Source: Cohnella kolymensis
Lineage (GTDB): Bacteria; Bacillota; Bacilli; Paenibacillales; Paenibacillaceae
DNA: 64,000 nt
Direction of reading: 5' to 3'
NCBI RefSeq assembly: GCF_000829465.1
Contig: NZ_JXAL01000001.1
Coordinates: forward strand, 558,001 to 622,000
The notes beneath the pieces are model-generated. The model had not been told where the DNA came from. It made no database searches and was given only the letters and a program-made list of their open reading frames with translations. This document shows positions 42,546 through 51,264 of this stretch, in pieces. Made by a program: the position numbers and the translations under genes. The stretch's first letter is position 1. Every line of letters starts with the position of its first letter.

Positions 42546-43619
42546 CTACTGAAGCAAACGTTTGACCTGCGCGGCATCCAAACGCTTAATGAGTTCCGTA
42601 ACCAATAAAGCCATCTGCTCAAAATCTTTCCGCGACATGATCGCATTATGACTATGAATATACCTTGTCGCGAAACAGAGTGCAATGGAAGGGCAGCCGA
42701 TGCCGCTTGTGTGAAAGCTTCCAGCGTCCGTACCGCCCCCGGGAGCCACGTCGACTTGAATAGGAATCTGCAGTTCCTTCGCGATATCCAAAATGAGGTT
42801 GCGGAGGCCGACGTGCGGCACCAGGTAGGCGTCGGTCAACGTCACGACAGGACCTTTGTCCATACTTGCGGTCGATAGATCGGATTCGATGCCCGGCGTG
42901 TCCATGGAGACACAGACATCGACCGCGATCGCGATATCCGGCTGCACCAGCGCGGCAAGCGTCTTCGCTCCGCGAATGCCCACTTCCTCTTGAACGGTTG
43001 CGCCGGCATAGACGACATTCGGATGATTGTCGTTCTGCAGCCGGTTCAGCACTTCAATGCTGAGCGCGCAGCCCGCCCGGTTATCCAAAGCCTTGCCGGC
43101 CCAAAGCTGGTCGCCCTTCATCGTGAAGAAATCGGCCACGGGCACAATGGGATCCCCAGGGTAGATGCCCATCTGTTCCGCCTCTTCAGCGCTTGAAGCG
43201 CCGACATCGATAAACATCTCCTTGAGCTCCATCACCTTTTTGCGGTCGTCCGGCTGAAGGACATGGGGCGCTTTCGCGCCGATAATGCCGATAATGTCGC
43301 CTTCACGCGTCTTGATTCTCACTTTTTGCGAAAGAATGCTGTGCGGCCACCAGCCGCCTAACTGATGAAATCGTATAAAACCTTTGGGCGTAATGTTCGA
43401 TACGATAAAGCCAACTTCGTCCAGATGACCCGCCACGAGCACACGCGGACCTTCCGCCGATCCCGTTTTTTTGCCGACGACACTTCCGAGCCGATCGTGC
43501 AGAAGCTCCTGCGACACCGGCTGCAGCATGCTCTCCATTAACTGTCTAACTTCCTTTTCAAATCCTGGTACTCCATCCGCTTCCGACAATTGCTTAATCA
43601 TTTGCGTTAAACGATCCAT
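42546..43619 (-). CDS. M42-family metallo-aminopeptidase
   Basis: 357 residues. M42 (glutamyl aminopeptidase, YtoP/YsdC) motifs are visible: AGHLDEVGFIV (metal His and Asp), ALDNRAGCA, GATVQEEVGIRGA (catalytic Glu), AVDVCVSMDTPG and HSHNAIMS. These cytosolic, tetrahedral dodecamer enzymes trim peptides. GGAGTG precedes ATG 43619. It overlaps the MFS gene upstream by 26 bases, so they are co-expressed. Confidence 0.92.
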   Translation of the reverse strand: MDRLTQMIKQLSEADGVPGFEKEVRQLMESMLQPVSQELLHDRLGSVVGKKTGSAEGPRVLVAGHLDEVGFIVSNITPKGFIRFHQLGGWWPHSILSQKVRIKTREGDIIGIIGAKAPHVLQPDDRKKVMELKEMFIDVGASSAEEAEQMGIYPGDPIVPVADFFTMKGDQLWAGKALDNRAGCALSIEVLNRLQNDNHPNVVYAGATVQEEVGIRGAKTLAALVQPDIAIAVDVCVSMDTPGIESDLSTASMDKGPVVTLTDAYLVPHVGLRNLILDIAKELQIPIQVDVAPGGGTDAGSFHTSGIGCPSIALCFATRYIHSHNAIMSRKDFEQMALLVTELIKRLDAAQVKRLLQ

Positions 43620-44847
43620 GATTCACACTCCTATCCATAAATTTAGGGCTTCCTGACTGGAGTTGATAAATAACAACCGCAGCTGAGGCAATGGCTATGA
43701 CTATGCCATGGAACAGCATCACCATATGGGAAAGAGACAACATCTGCATGACTAGCGGAGCGGCAATGAATCCGAAAAAGAACCCTATTCTGTTCAAAAA
43801 CAAAGACACGCCGAATACCCTGCCTCGGATCCAATTGTCGCTTTTTTGAAAAAGGGTCGTTGCGGTCGTCACCGAGCAAGCGTCGAAGACACCTGTCACG
43901 AAGGCTGCAGTCAGTACCCACGGAAGCTCCGTCGTGAGAAATATCGCTATGAATCCCAGTGACATAAACGGGGTGGATAACAAATACACTCGGTATAAAT
44001 TGCCCCTGAGCCAAGCAATATGCGGGAGCAGATAAGTCGTCAGAACATTGCCGCTCCCCCACACTGCCCAGATAAGGCCATAAAACAGCGCCTGCCGGTC
44101 TGCATCAATCTCGGCAGCGAGCAGGGGGACACCTAAATTATGCGAACCGGACCCGAATGTATCGATGACATAAACCATGAAAACAAGAAGCAGAGCGGGA
44201 CGAACCCATAAGTATTGTTTGACTTCCCGCAAGTCGTCAAGCTGTTTGCGCAGGCGATGCCAAGGAGCAGGGATCGCCAGCCCGGAACTTTTCTCTTTGT
44301 AGTTCCGGTGAGGATCCCAACGCAACTTGAGCAGCACCAGCATCGATAAGAGGAAAGAGAACGAGTCCAGCAGCACGACCGATTCATAACCGAACAAGTG
44401 CTGAAGATATCCTCCGCCCAGGAAACCGAAAACCATGGTCACAGCGCCAAGCCTGGAAATAATGGCATTGGTGCGGAGCAGGTTCTGCTTTCCATATATT
44501 TGAGGCACTTCTGCGTTGTAACTGACTTCGAAAAAACTGCCGGACACGCCCATGAAAAATCGGACGACAAGAATCATGACCGGCTCCGGAAACGGGATCA
44601 GCAGCAGGATCAATCCGGCCCTCAGTATGTCGGTGACTATCATGATTTTCCTGCGGTCGTACTGATCGGCCACCACGCCGGATACCAGACTGGAGAACAT
44701 TCCGCCAAGCACGGAAACCGCAAGCGAAGCGGACAGCCATCCGACACTTTGGGTTGTGGCGAAGATGAGTGCGCCAAGTACAATCATTTCCATTCTTGAT
44801 CCCAAATCGGACAATGCTTTGACATACAGATAAATCTTGTTGGCCAT
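43594..44847 (-). CDS. MFS transporter
   Basis: 417 residues, twelve predicted helices, with motif A-like GVVADQYDRRK. The sequence resembles macrolide-efflux or enterobactin-exporter-like MFS proteins. It is the first gene of the MFS-M42-tetR operon, with GGAGGG before ATG 44847 and a perfect palindromic operator upstream. A TetR-controlled exporter of an unknown compound is the natural reading. Confidence 0.85.
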   Translation of the reverse strand: MANKIYLYVKALSDLGSRMEMIVLGALIFATTQSVGWLSASLAVSVLGGMFSSLVSGVVADQYDRRKIMIVTDILRAGLILLLIPFPEPVMILVVRFFMGVSGSFFEVSYNAEVPQIYGKQNLLRTNAIISRLGAVTMVFGFLGGGYLQHLFGYESVVLLDSFSFLLSMLVLLKLRWDPHRNYKEKSSGLAIPAPWHRLRKQLDDLREVKQYLWVRPALLLVFMVYVIDTFGSGSHNLGVPLLAAEIDADRQALFYGLIWAVWGSGNVLTTYLLPHIAWLRGNLYRVYLLSTPFMSLGFIAIFLTTELPWVLTAAFVTGVFDACSVTTATTLFQKSDNWIRGRVFGVSLFLNRIGFFFGFIAAPLVMQMLSLSHMVMLFHGIVIAIASAAVVIYQLQSGSPKFMDRSVNHGSFNAND

Positions 44848-44877
44848 GATTCCCTCCGGACATGTGTGTTAATTAAA

Positions 44878-44891
44878 ACTGACTAGTCAGT
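44878..44891. promoter_or_regulatory. Palindromic operator, probable TetR site
   Basis: ACTGACTAGTCAGT is a perfect 14-bp palindrome located 31 bases upstream of the MFS start. The TGACTAGTCA-type palindrome is common for TetR/QacR-like repressors, and a tetR gene is the third gene of the operon. Confidence 0.75.
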
Positions 44892-44931
44892 CGTTTACAT
44901 TTTTACACAGCCGTGGCCTTTATGCAATAGA

Positions 44932-44989
44932 AAAATCCTGCATAGCGGCGAAACATATCTGTTGCAGATACGAACCACCGCTATGCAGG
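44932..44989 (-). terminator. Compound terminator of the formate dehydrogenase operon
   Basis: CCTGCATAGCGG (44937-44948) pairs perfectly with CCGCTATGCAGG (44978-44989). Its loop contains a second hairpin (TATCTG-TTG-CAGATA). The plus-strand A-run gives TTTTT after the stem on the minus strand. Confidence 0.85.
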
Positions 44990-45005
44990 CTGCTTGGCCG
45001 GCAGG

Positions 45006-45362
45006 TTACTCTTCCGTACGAGCCCAATTGCTCCGGCATGAGTCGCAGACGTGAAGGATGCTGCGGCTCATCGTATCGGACGCTTCTTCCGCCTCTTCCT
45101 CGCCTTCAACAACACCGCAAATTTCACATACCTTTGTCATCAGGCTTCCCCCGTTCGTATCAAATCCATGTTCCTTCAGCGATTCGCGAAAGTCACGCGG
45201 CGCTGCGGCAACATCGTCGTAGGTGAACGTCACTTCGCTCCTCGGAAAATGGAAATCATCCACAGAGACGATTCCCCATACCTCCTGCAGCGCGTGACCG
45301 ATTTTTTTACTGGATTCCTCGTCGGTTAAACCGTCAACGGTCCAAGTTATCTTCTTCTGCAT
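45006..45362 (-). CDS. HMA-like plus zinc-ribbon protein of the formate dehydrogenase operon
   Basis: 118 residues in two parts. Residues ~1-65 have a ferredoxin-like alternation of strands and helices (KITWTVDGLTDEESSKKIGHALQEVWGIVSV) resembling heavy-metal-associated domains but without CxxC. The second part has a CEICG pair and CDSC pair separated by an acidic loop, i.e. a zinc ribbon. I do not know a named family. It lies 19 bases after the DUF1641 gene. GGAAGG precedes ATG 45362. A role in maturing or regulating formate dehydrogenase is inferred from position. Confidence 0.7.
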   Translation of the reverse strand: MQKKITWTVDGLTDEESSKKIGHALQEVWGIVSVDDFHFPRSEVTFTYDDVAAAPRDFRESLKEHGFDTNGGSLMTKVCEICGVVEGEEEAEEASDTMSRSILHVCDSCRSNWARTEE

Positions 45363-45381
45363 GAGCTGCACCCTTCCATTC

Positions 45382-45945
45382 TCAATGCACGTGCTGATGC
45401 TGAGTTCCGTGAGTTCCGGACCCGTCCTTCTGACCTTGCGAGTTCTGGGCTTGCGCGTTGTTTTGCTTGATTTGCGAGCCCATTCCCGTCAGAAAGTTGA
45501 GCATAAACCCCAGGGCCGACCGTACGTCTTCGTCCCCCATCGCTCTAATCATTCCGAACATACCGACCGGCTTGTTGTTACTATCGGCAACCTGACCGCC
45601 CGCCCGCTCCATTCCGGATAGAACCCCTTTGAGCATGTTGTCCAGGCTTGTCGGTTCGACTTTCCCTAAGAACTGAGTCGCCAAGATGACGTTCTTGAGG
45701 ATGTGCTGCATGCCCGAATCGTTCAGCTGGGCAATCCCGATAACACCAACCTGGTGGCGGTTTTTCAGGAGCGCTTCGAGCGCATCCAGTATTCCGAATT
45801 TGTGAAGTTCATGGACGATATCCATAAACTGAATAAGCGGCTTTTTATGCTGGGCGACTGCGCTCAGAATTTCTCCGAGAGCTTGCGCCTCCAACACCGC
45901 AGGATCGTGCGCTGTAAATTCTATTTCAGAGATGGGCCTGGCCAT
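45382..45945 (-). CDS. DUF1641 family protein (YrhD-like)
   Basis: 187 residues with a DUF1641 domain (~35-155, with ALGFMLNFLTGMGSQI) and a tail rich in Gln, Asn and His, ending in HQHVH. The gene accompanies YrhE-type formate dehydrogenases in Bacillota, and here it overlaps the dehydrogenase gene by 20 bases. Its function is unknown; an accessory or membrane-linking role is suggested by the hydrophobic domain. The His tail might bind metal. GGAGGGG precedes ATG 45945. Confidence 0.85.
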   Translation of the reverse strand: MARPISEIEFTAHDPAVLEAQALGEILSAVAQHKKPLIQFMDIVHELHKFGILDALEALLKNRHQVGVIGIAQLNDSGMQHILKNVILATQFLGKVEPTSLDNMLKGVLSGMERAGGQVADSNNKPVGMFGMIRAMGDEDVRSALGFMLNFLTGMGSQIKQNNAQAQNSQGQKDGSGTHGTQHQHVH

Positions 45946-48913
45946 TGTTGTCCCCTCCTTGAATAGCTTCAGGAATCGGCACGTAATCTTCCCTTTTCCA
46001 CTTATCTTCTACCCGGACACCGATTTGTGAAATGGGATCACCGAACCGCGGGTTATGGCGGGACAGCGGCGCTTCACCGTCATGGGACAGAATTTCCATC
46101 TTGACGTCCATTTCCTTGTAGTTAGGGGTGTGCGTAATGTAGTCGTGATAGCTGCTGGTCAAACGGTTGACCGCGGATTCTTCATCCCTCGTGTTCATCG
46201 TTAGATACAGCTCGTTGCCGTGAACGCGATCCGTAATTTCCACACGCACTTTAACGTTGCCGTAAGGTGAAGTGAGCCGTACCACAGCACCGGTTTTCAA
46301 GCCGCGTTCCTCAGCAAGCTCGGGAGAAACTTCAAGCCATTCGGACGGTACTTTGTGCGTGATCCCCGGCGACCTGTACGTCATGTTGCCCTCGTGGAAA
46401 TGCTCGAGCAGACGCCCGTTGTTCAAATGCAGATCATATTCCTTGCCGGGATGGTAAGGTTCTCTCCATTCGACCGGCACGAGCTTCGCTTTGCCGTCCG
46501 CGAACCCGAAACGCTCGGTGTAAAGGAGAGGCGTGTCTTGTCCATTCTCTGCGACCGGCCAGACCAAGCTTTCCCATTGCTCCAGACGTTCATAGCTTAC
46601 TCCCGCGAATATCGGCGCAAGGCTCGCAGCCTCCGCCATGAGCTCTGAGGGATGGGTGTAATTCCAGTCCGCACCCAGACGGTTGGCTACCAGTTGAATG
46701 ATCTCCCAGTCCGGCTTCGACTGGCCGATCGGCTCGAATACCTTGTAGAACCGCTGAATACGGCGCTCCGTATTCGTGAATGTTCCATCCTTCTCGAGAC
46801 TCGGCGCTGCCGGCAAGACCACATCCGCGTAGCGGGCGGTCCGGGTGAAGAAAATGTCCTGCACCACGAAGAAATCGAGCTTCTCGAAAGCATGTTCGAC
46901 GTGGTTGGAGTTGGAGTCCACCAGCGCCATTTCCTCGCCGAACAGATACATCGCCTTGAGCTTGCCGTCGTGGATCGCTTCCACCATCTGGTGGTTGTTA
47001 AGGCCCGGTTCCGCAGGCAGCGACACTCCCCATGCCCTCTCATACCGGGCGCGGACACTCTCGTCCTGGACTGCTTCATACCCCGGGAACCAAGCAGGCA
47101 TTGTGCCGAAATCGCATGCCCCTTGCACGTTGTTATGTCCACGAAGAGGATAAGCTCCCGTTCCGGTACGGCCGTAGTTACCGGTGATCAGCAGAAGATT
47201 GGAGATCGCCGTGCTCGTATCTGTCCCATGAATATGCTGGGTGACGCCCATCGCCCACAGGATGCACACAGAGCCGGCTTCATGGATCATTTCGGCGAGC
47301 TTGATCAGCTGCTCCCTGGTCACGCCCGACTTGTCGGCAGCATACTCCAAGGTATATCGATCAAGCGACTTCACATATTCATCGAATCCGTTCACGCGCT
47401 CGTCGATGAACTTCCGGTCATGCCAGCCTTGCTCGATAATATATTTCGTCACGGCCATCAGCCAAATCATGTCGCTGCCAGGCACCGGGCGAATGAACAC
47501 GTCCGCACGCTCGGCCAAAGGATGCTTGCGGATATCCATAACAATCAGCTTCTGGCCATGCAGCTTGTGCGCACGCTTCACGCGTGTCGCCAGCACCGGA
47601 TGAGATTCCTCAGGGTTCGCGCCGATTACCATGACCAAATCGCTCGCAGCGATGTCGCGAATCGTTCCCGCATCGCCGCCGATTCCGACCGTACGAAGCA
47701 AGCCGGCGGTGGCAGGTGATTGGCAATAGCGCGAGCAGTTATCGACATTGTTGGATCCCATCACGGCACGGGCGAATTTTTGGAAAATAAAGTTGTCCTC
47801 ATTGCTGGCCTTGGACGAAGCGATATAACCGATGGCCTCGGGACCGTGTTCTTCTTTGATTTGTCCGAGCTTGCTGGCGACGAGACTGAGAGCTTCCTCC
47901 CAGGTCGCTTCCACAAACTTGTCGCCCTGACGGATGAGCGGGGTCTTCAGTCGCTCGTCGTCGTTGACGAAATCCCAGCCGAATTTCCCTTTGATGCAGG
48001 TAGAAATTCCATTTACCGGCGCATGTTCGGTCGGCTGGATCCTTAGGATCTTCCGATCCTTGGTCCACACTTCGAACGAGCAGCCTACACCGCAATAAGT
48101 ACATACGGTCTTGGTGCGGTTGATCCGAGTCTGCCGCATCGCCGCTTCCACTTCCGAAATCGCGAAGATCTCTTTGTATCCCGGCTCCACCGCCTTGGTC
48201 AAATCGATCATCGGCAGCAGTACATCATTCGGAATCGCGGTCAGGAAGCCCGCTTCCCCGAGCATCGACTTCTCCATCAATGCATTGCAAGGGCAGACGT
48301 TAATGCAATGTCCGCAGGATACGCACGAGGACTCGTCAATCGGCCTGCCGCCGTCCCACAGGACACGCGGTCTTTCCATCGACCAATCAATCGTTAGCGT
48401 CTCGTTCACCTGAACGTCCTGGCACGCTTCGACACAGCGCCCGCAAAGGATGCATTGGTCCGGTTCGTAACGGTAGAAAGGATTCGTATTGTCCGCCGGG
48501 TAGGGCTTCGGCACGAACTCATATTTTTGATGCTCGATTTCAAAATACTCTGCGGTATTGTGCACTTTACAATTCCCGTTGTTGTTATCACAGACGGTGC
48601 AGTACAGTTCGTGGTTCGTTAAAATGCGCTGCATGGCCTCGTATTGTGCCGCTCTCGCCCGGTCCGACAGGCTGCTCACCTGCATGCCGGGACGAGCTTC
48701 GGTCGCGCATGAGCGGACGATCTGACCATCCGCCTCAACCATACAAGTGTCGCAGCTCTGAATGGCCCCAAGCTGCTTGTGGTAGCAGATATGCGGAATG
48801 TAACTGCCGTTTGCGTCGGCGGCTTGGAGGATACTTTGTCCTTGCTGTACCGGTAAGTCCTCACCGTTCAACTTTATGGTAAACGTCTGGTTGGTAAGCA
48901 GCTGCTCTGCCAA
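45926..48913 (-). CDS. fdhF: NAD-type formate dehydrogenase alpha subunit (YrhE/YjgC-like)
   Basis: About 995 residues. The N-terminus is a plant-type [2Fe-2S] ferredoxin (YIPHICYHKQLGAIQSCDTC), followed by a His/Cys Fe-S domain, a 2x[4Fe-4S] ferredoxin (CILCGRCVEAC, CVSCGHCINVCPC) and the molybdopterin catalytic part with CTYCGVGC [4Fe-4S]. The active-site ligand is a cysteine (SRYCQSPA), not selenocysteine. It oxidises formate to CO2 in the cytoplasm. TTG 48913 with GGAG eight bases before is a better start than GTG 48922. It leads the operon with DUF1641 and the zinc-ribbon gene. Confidence 0.93.
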   Translation of the reverse strand: MAEQLLTNQTFTIKLNGEDLPVQQGQSILQAADANGSYIPHICYHKQLGAIQSCDTCMVEADGQIVRSCATEARPGMQVSSLSDRARAAQYEAMQRILTNHELYCTVCDNNNGNCKVHNTAEYFEIEHQKYEFVPKPYPADNTNPFYRYEPDQCILCGRCVEACQDVQVNETLTIDWSMERPRVLWDGGRPIDESSCVSCGHCINVCPCNALMEKSMLGEAGFLTAIPNDVLLPMIDLTKAVEPGYKEIFAISEVEAAMRQTRINRTKTVCTYCGVGCSFEVWTKDRKILRIQPTEHAPVNGISTCIKGKFGWDFVNDDERLKTPLIRQGDKFVEATWEEALSLVASKLGQIKEEHGPEAIGYIASSKASNEDNFIFQKFARAVMGSNNVDNCSRYCQSPATAGLLRTVGIGGDAGTIRDIAASDLVMVIGANPEESHPVLATRVKRAHKLHGQKLIVMDIRKHPLAERADVFIRPVPGSDMIWLMAVTKYIIEQGWHDRKFIDERVNGFDEYVKSLDRYTLEYAADKSGVTREQLIKLAEMIHEAGSVCILWAMGVTQHIHGTDTSTAISNLLLITGNYGRTGTGAYPLRGHNNVQGACDFGTMPAWFPGYEAVQDESVRARYERAWGVSLPAEPGLNNHQMVEAIHDGKLKAMYLFGEEMALVDSNSNHVEHAFEKLDFFVVQDIFFTRTARYADVVLPAAPSLEKDGTFTNTERRIQRFYKVFEPIGQSKPDWEIIQLVANRLGADWNYTHPSELMAEAASLAPIFAGVSYERLEQWESLVWPVAENGQDTPLLYTERFGFADGKAKLVPVEWREPYHPGKEYDLHLNNGRLLEHFHEGNMTYRSPGITHKVPSEWLEVSPELAEERGLKTGAVVRLTSPYGNVKVRVEITDRVHGNELYLTMNTRDEESAVNRLTSSYHDYITHTPNYKEMDVKMEILSHDGEAPLSRHNPRFGDPISQIGVRVEDKWKREDYVPIPEAIQGGDNNGQAHL

Positions 48914-48992
48914 GTGCGTCACTCCAATTTCTATGCCATTTTGTCCTTTCCATTATTGCCAACTGTGCCGCGGCGGAATTCATAAAGCGCAA

Positions 48993-49021
48993 AACATTTT
49001 CGCCTAGGGAGACATATGCTA
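48993..49021 (+). promoter_or_regulatory. Candidate sigma-K promoter of the CotS operon
   Basis: AACA (48993-48996), 16 bases, then CATATGCTA (49013-49021). The sigma-K consensus as I remember it is mACm-N16-CATAnnnTA, which this matches at every fixed base. It lies 42 bases upstream of the first CotS-like start. Sigma-K directs late mother-cell genes, including spore-coat genes. Confidence 0.6.
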
Positions 49022-49062
49022 ATTTAATTCATTCTCTATTCACATTGACGGGAGCATATGAG

Positions 49063-50055
49063 ATGAGTGAGCCGGAGTGCAGGAGTCAAAAAGTCGCATT
49101 AAAAAAACATCAGGTTAAAGACATGATTTTTAAGCACTACGGTCTAACCGTTCATTCAATCAAAAAGATACGTGGAATATTGAAGATCCTAATGGACAAA
49201 GGCATTTATTCTTTCAAAAACGCAGAAGAGCTTCCTGATCTTGACTTTGTTGTTCGCTGCTTACGGGTGATCCGGCAGAATGGATTTCCTTTCATTCCTC
49301 AACTGGTTCCGACGGTGACTGGAGAAACAAAAGTCAGTTTTGAAGGGGAAAGTTATTATCTGGATCAATGGATCGAAGGAGACGAACTTCCCGCCGGGAA
49401 AAATAATGAAGACTTGTTAGGCAAAGCGCTGGCAAGCTTTCACCGCGCCTCGCAACGAATCATCATAGGGTCGAACAGTACAAGAAACGGCTATGGAAAA
49501 CGACACGCATTTCTGCTTGATGGCAATATTAAGCTGCACAATTGGCTGCAAAAAGGGACACTCGTTACCGATTTCGATAAGCAAGCGCTCCGTTTTTTAA
49601 CTTATCGCTGTTGGTTGGCTTACTCTTATATTAAAGACGTTCCTGCTCATCCCCAAACCGTCATACCGGCTTTATGCCACGGCAGTCCCCACCACGAGAA
49701 TATACTTGTTGATTCCCGGAATAATATCTGGTTTATCGATTTTGAATCGCTCGTTTACGCGGAGCGCATGCTGGATGTAGCTCAACTCATTCATTACTAC
49801 GGTTACCCGTTTGAATGGGACTCAGCCGTCGTTCATCGGCTGTTGAACAGCTACCAAAGGCATCACGGAACCCCCATTTCAAAGGCGGAAGTCCGTTACT
49901 TTCTCTCCTATCTGGCATTTCCAAGAAGACTCTACAATGCCATGAACAAGCATTTTGACAATGAGGCGTCTTCCGATAAGCACGATAAAAAGTTAAAGAA
50001 ACTGATCGAACAGGAATACGCAAAAGAGCGGTTTCTCAGCACGTATCCTTTGTAG
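49063..50055 (+). CDS. CotS-like spore-coat kinase-fold protein, copy 1 (probable pseudokinase)
   Basis: 330 residues of the CotS/YtaA family (aminoglycoside-phosphotransferase fold). Visible parts are the N-lobe with YSFKNAEELPDL, the hinge YYLDQWIEG, the catalytic loop LCHGSPHHENILVD and the metal-site WFIDFESLVYAE. The catalytic loop reads HGS instead of the HGD of active kinases, so the catalytic base is absent although the DFE metal site remains. ATG 49063 follows GGGAG. It is the first gene of a five-gene operon with a paralogue at the other end, both probably coat or mother-cell proteins. Confidence 0.85.
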   Translation: MSEPECRSQKVALKKHQVKDMIFKHYGLTVHSIKKIRGILKILMDKGIYSFKNAEELPDLDFVVRCLRVIRQNGFPFIPQLVPTVTGETKVSFEGESYYLDQWIEGDELPAGKNNEDLLGKALASFHRASQRIIIGSNSTRNGYGKRHAFLLDGNIKLHNWLQKGTLVTDFDKQALRFLTYRCWLAYSYIKDVPAHPQTVIPALCHGSPHHENILVDSRNNIWFIDFESLVYAERMLDVAQLIHYYGYPFEWDSAVVHRLLNSYQRHHGTPISKAEVRYFLSYLAFPRRLYNAMNKHFDNEASSDKHDKKLKKLIEQEYAKERFLSTYPL

Positions 50056-50080
50056 GGTTCTATGGAAAGGAGTTTTTCTT

Positions 50081-50587
50081 ATGAGTCACGGGCTGATCAT
50101 TTGGTTAACCGGTCATTCCAAATCAGGGAAAACAACATTAAGCAAGCTTCTTTACGATGACTTAAATCAACGGCAGTACAAAGTAATACGATTGGACAGC
50201 GACACTTTGCCTAATGGCATCATTAAGCCTGAGGCGCAAACTTGGGAGGAAAAACAGAAGCTGAAAAACGAGAATCTAACTTTCCTTTCCAAGCTGCTTT
50301 TTGACAACGGATATTACGTGCTCATTTCTTCCGTAGGAAGGTATAACAGCTGGAGGGAGTTACTGAGACGGGAGGTTTCACGCTATTTGGAAATCTATTT
50401 GGAATGCCCGTTAGAAGAACGGATGCAAAGAGACACCGCCGGCAAATATGAGAGCCACAAAACCTATTTTCATTTTTATGAGGAGCCCAAAAATCCGGAT
50501 CTCAAGCTGCAAACGAACCGGGTGACGACCCAGAAAGCCTTACAGCTTATCCTTGATCTGCTCAAGGAGCGGGCATTTATTTCATAA
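50081..50587 (+). CDS. Adenylylsulfate-kinase-like P-loop protein, copy 1
   Basis: 168 residues. P-loop GHSKSGKTT at residues 11-19 and LDSDTLP after strand 2, in the place of the LDGD motif of APS kinase. ISSVGRY replaces the FVSPYR strand, and CPLEERMQRDTAGKYES replaces the usual VPLEVCEARDPKGLY. The fold is APS-kinase-like, but the substrate residues have changed, so sulfate assimilation is unlikely; the phosphoryl acceptor is unknown. AAAGGAG precedes ATG 50081. Gene order places it between the two CotS-like genes. Confidence 0.85.
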   Translation: MSHGLIIWLTGHSKSGKTTLSKLLYDDLNQRQYKVIRLDSDTLPNGIIKPEAQTWEEKQKLKNENLTFLSKLLFDNGYYVLISSVGRYNSWRELLRREVSRYLEIYLECPLEERMQRDTAGKYESHKTYFHFYEEPKNPDLKLQTNRVTTQKALQLILDLLKERAFIS

Positions 50588-50694
50588 AAGGAGGATGCAT
50601 TGCCCCATGTTTGCACAGGTACGGGTAACCCGTCCACTTCCCTCTCCTTCCGCCTGAGTATACTGAATCAGATGCTGGAAGGAGCTGCAAGCAA

Positions 50695-51234
50695 ATGACC
50701 CAAGGGATGGTTTTGTGGTTTACCGGACTTCCTAACTCGGGCAAGACGACGATTAGCAGATTGGTGTCCAAGCAACTCGAATCTATGGGATATCCGGTTG
50801 AACGTTTAGACAGCGATGAGCTTCCGCGTTCCATGACTAAAGATCTGAGCCCGGATTGGACGACCAGGCAAAAACAAAAGTGCACCAATCTTATTTATAT
50901 AGCAAAATTGCTGTACAAGTATAACGTGAATGTGCTGATTGCTTCGGTGGGCAGATTTGACGAAATGAGAAAACAGGCTCGCACTCACATTCCTTCGTTT
51001 GTTGAAATTTATCTAAAATGCCCTCTTAATGTTCGTCTGCAGAGAGACGATAAAATGAAATACGAAAGATACCCCGACACCATTCATTATTACGAGGAAT
51101 CCTGCAATCCGGAGATTACAATCGAATCTGACAAGTTGTCATCTGAAGAGGCTGTATCCATGATCATCCGTTACTTAATCGAACAAGGCTATATCACTGA
51201 ACCGGACGGCCGTGCTCCACATAACATGGAATAA
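50695..51234 (+). CDS. Adenylylsulfate-kinase-like P-loop protein, copy 2
   Basis: 179 residues. P-loop GLPNSGKTT at residues 11-19, LDSDELP, IASVGRF and CPLNVRLQRDDKMKYE. It is a diverged paralogue of the upstream gene and shares the same departures from canonical APS kinase. GGAAGGAG precedes ATG 50695. The 107-base gap before it holds no gene; it could carry an internal promoter, but I see no clear match. Two tandem divergent kinases suggest a heterodimer or two related substrates. Confidence 0.85.
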   Translation: MTQGMVLWFTGLPNSGKTTISRLVSKQLESMGYPVERLDSDELPRSMTKDLSPDWTTRQKQKCTNLIYIAKLLYKYNVNVLIASVGRFDEMRKQARTHIPSFVEIYLKCPLNVRLQRDDKMKYERYPDTIHYYEESCNPEITIESDKLSSEEAVSMIIRYLIEQGYITEPDGRAPHNME

Positions 51235-51264
51235 ACCACGGCCTAGAAATGGGGTGTCCGGATC

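Noticed and set aside
46652-47719. Long plus-strand frame antisense to the formate dehydrogenase gene
   Set aside because: It lies wholly inside a well-supported gene, and its sequence shows no domain; it is a high-GC shadow frame.
50081-51234. Sulfate assimilation genes
   Set aside because: Substrate motifs of APS kinase are altered and no other sulfate-reduction gene is nearby.
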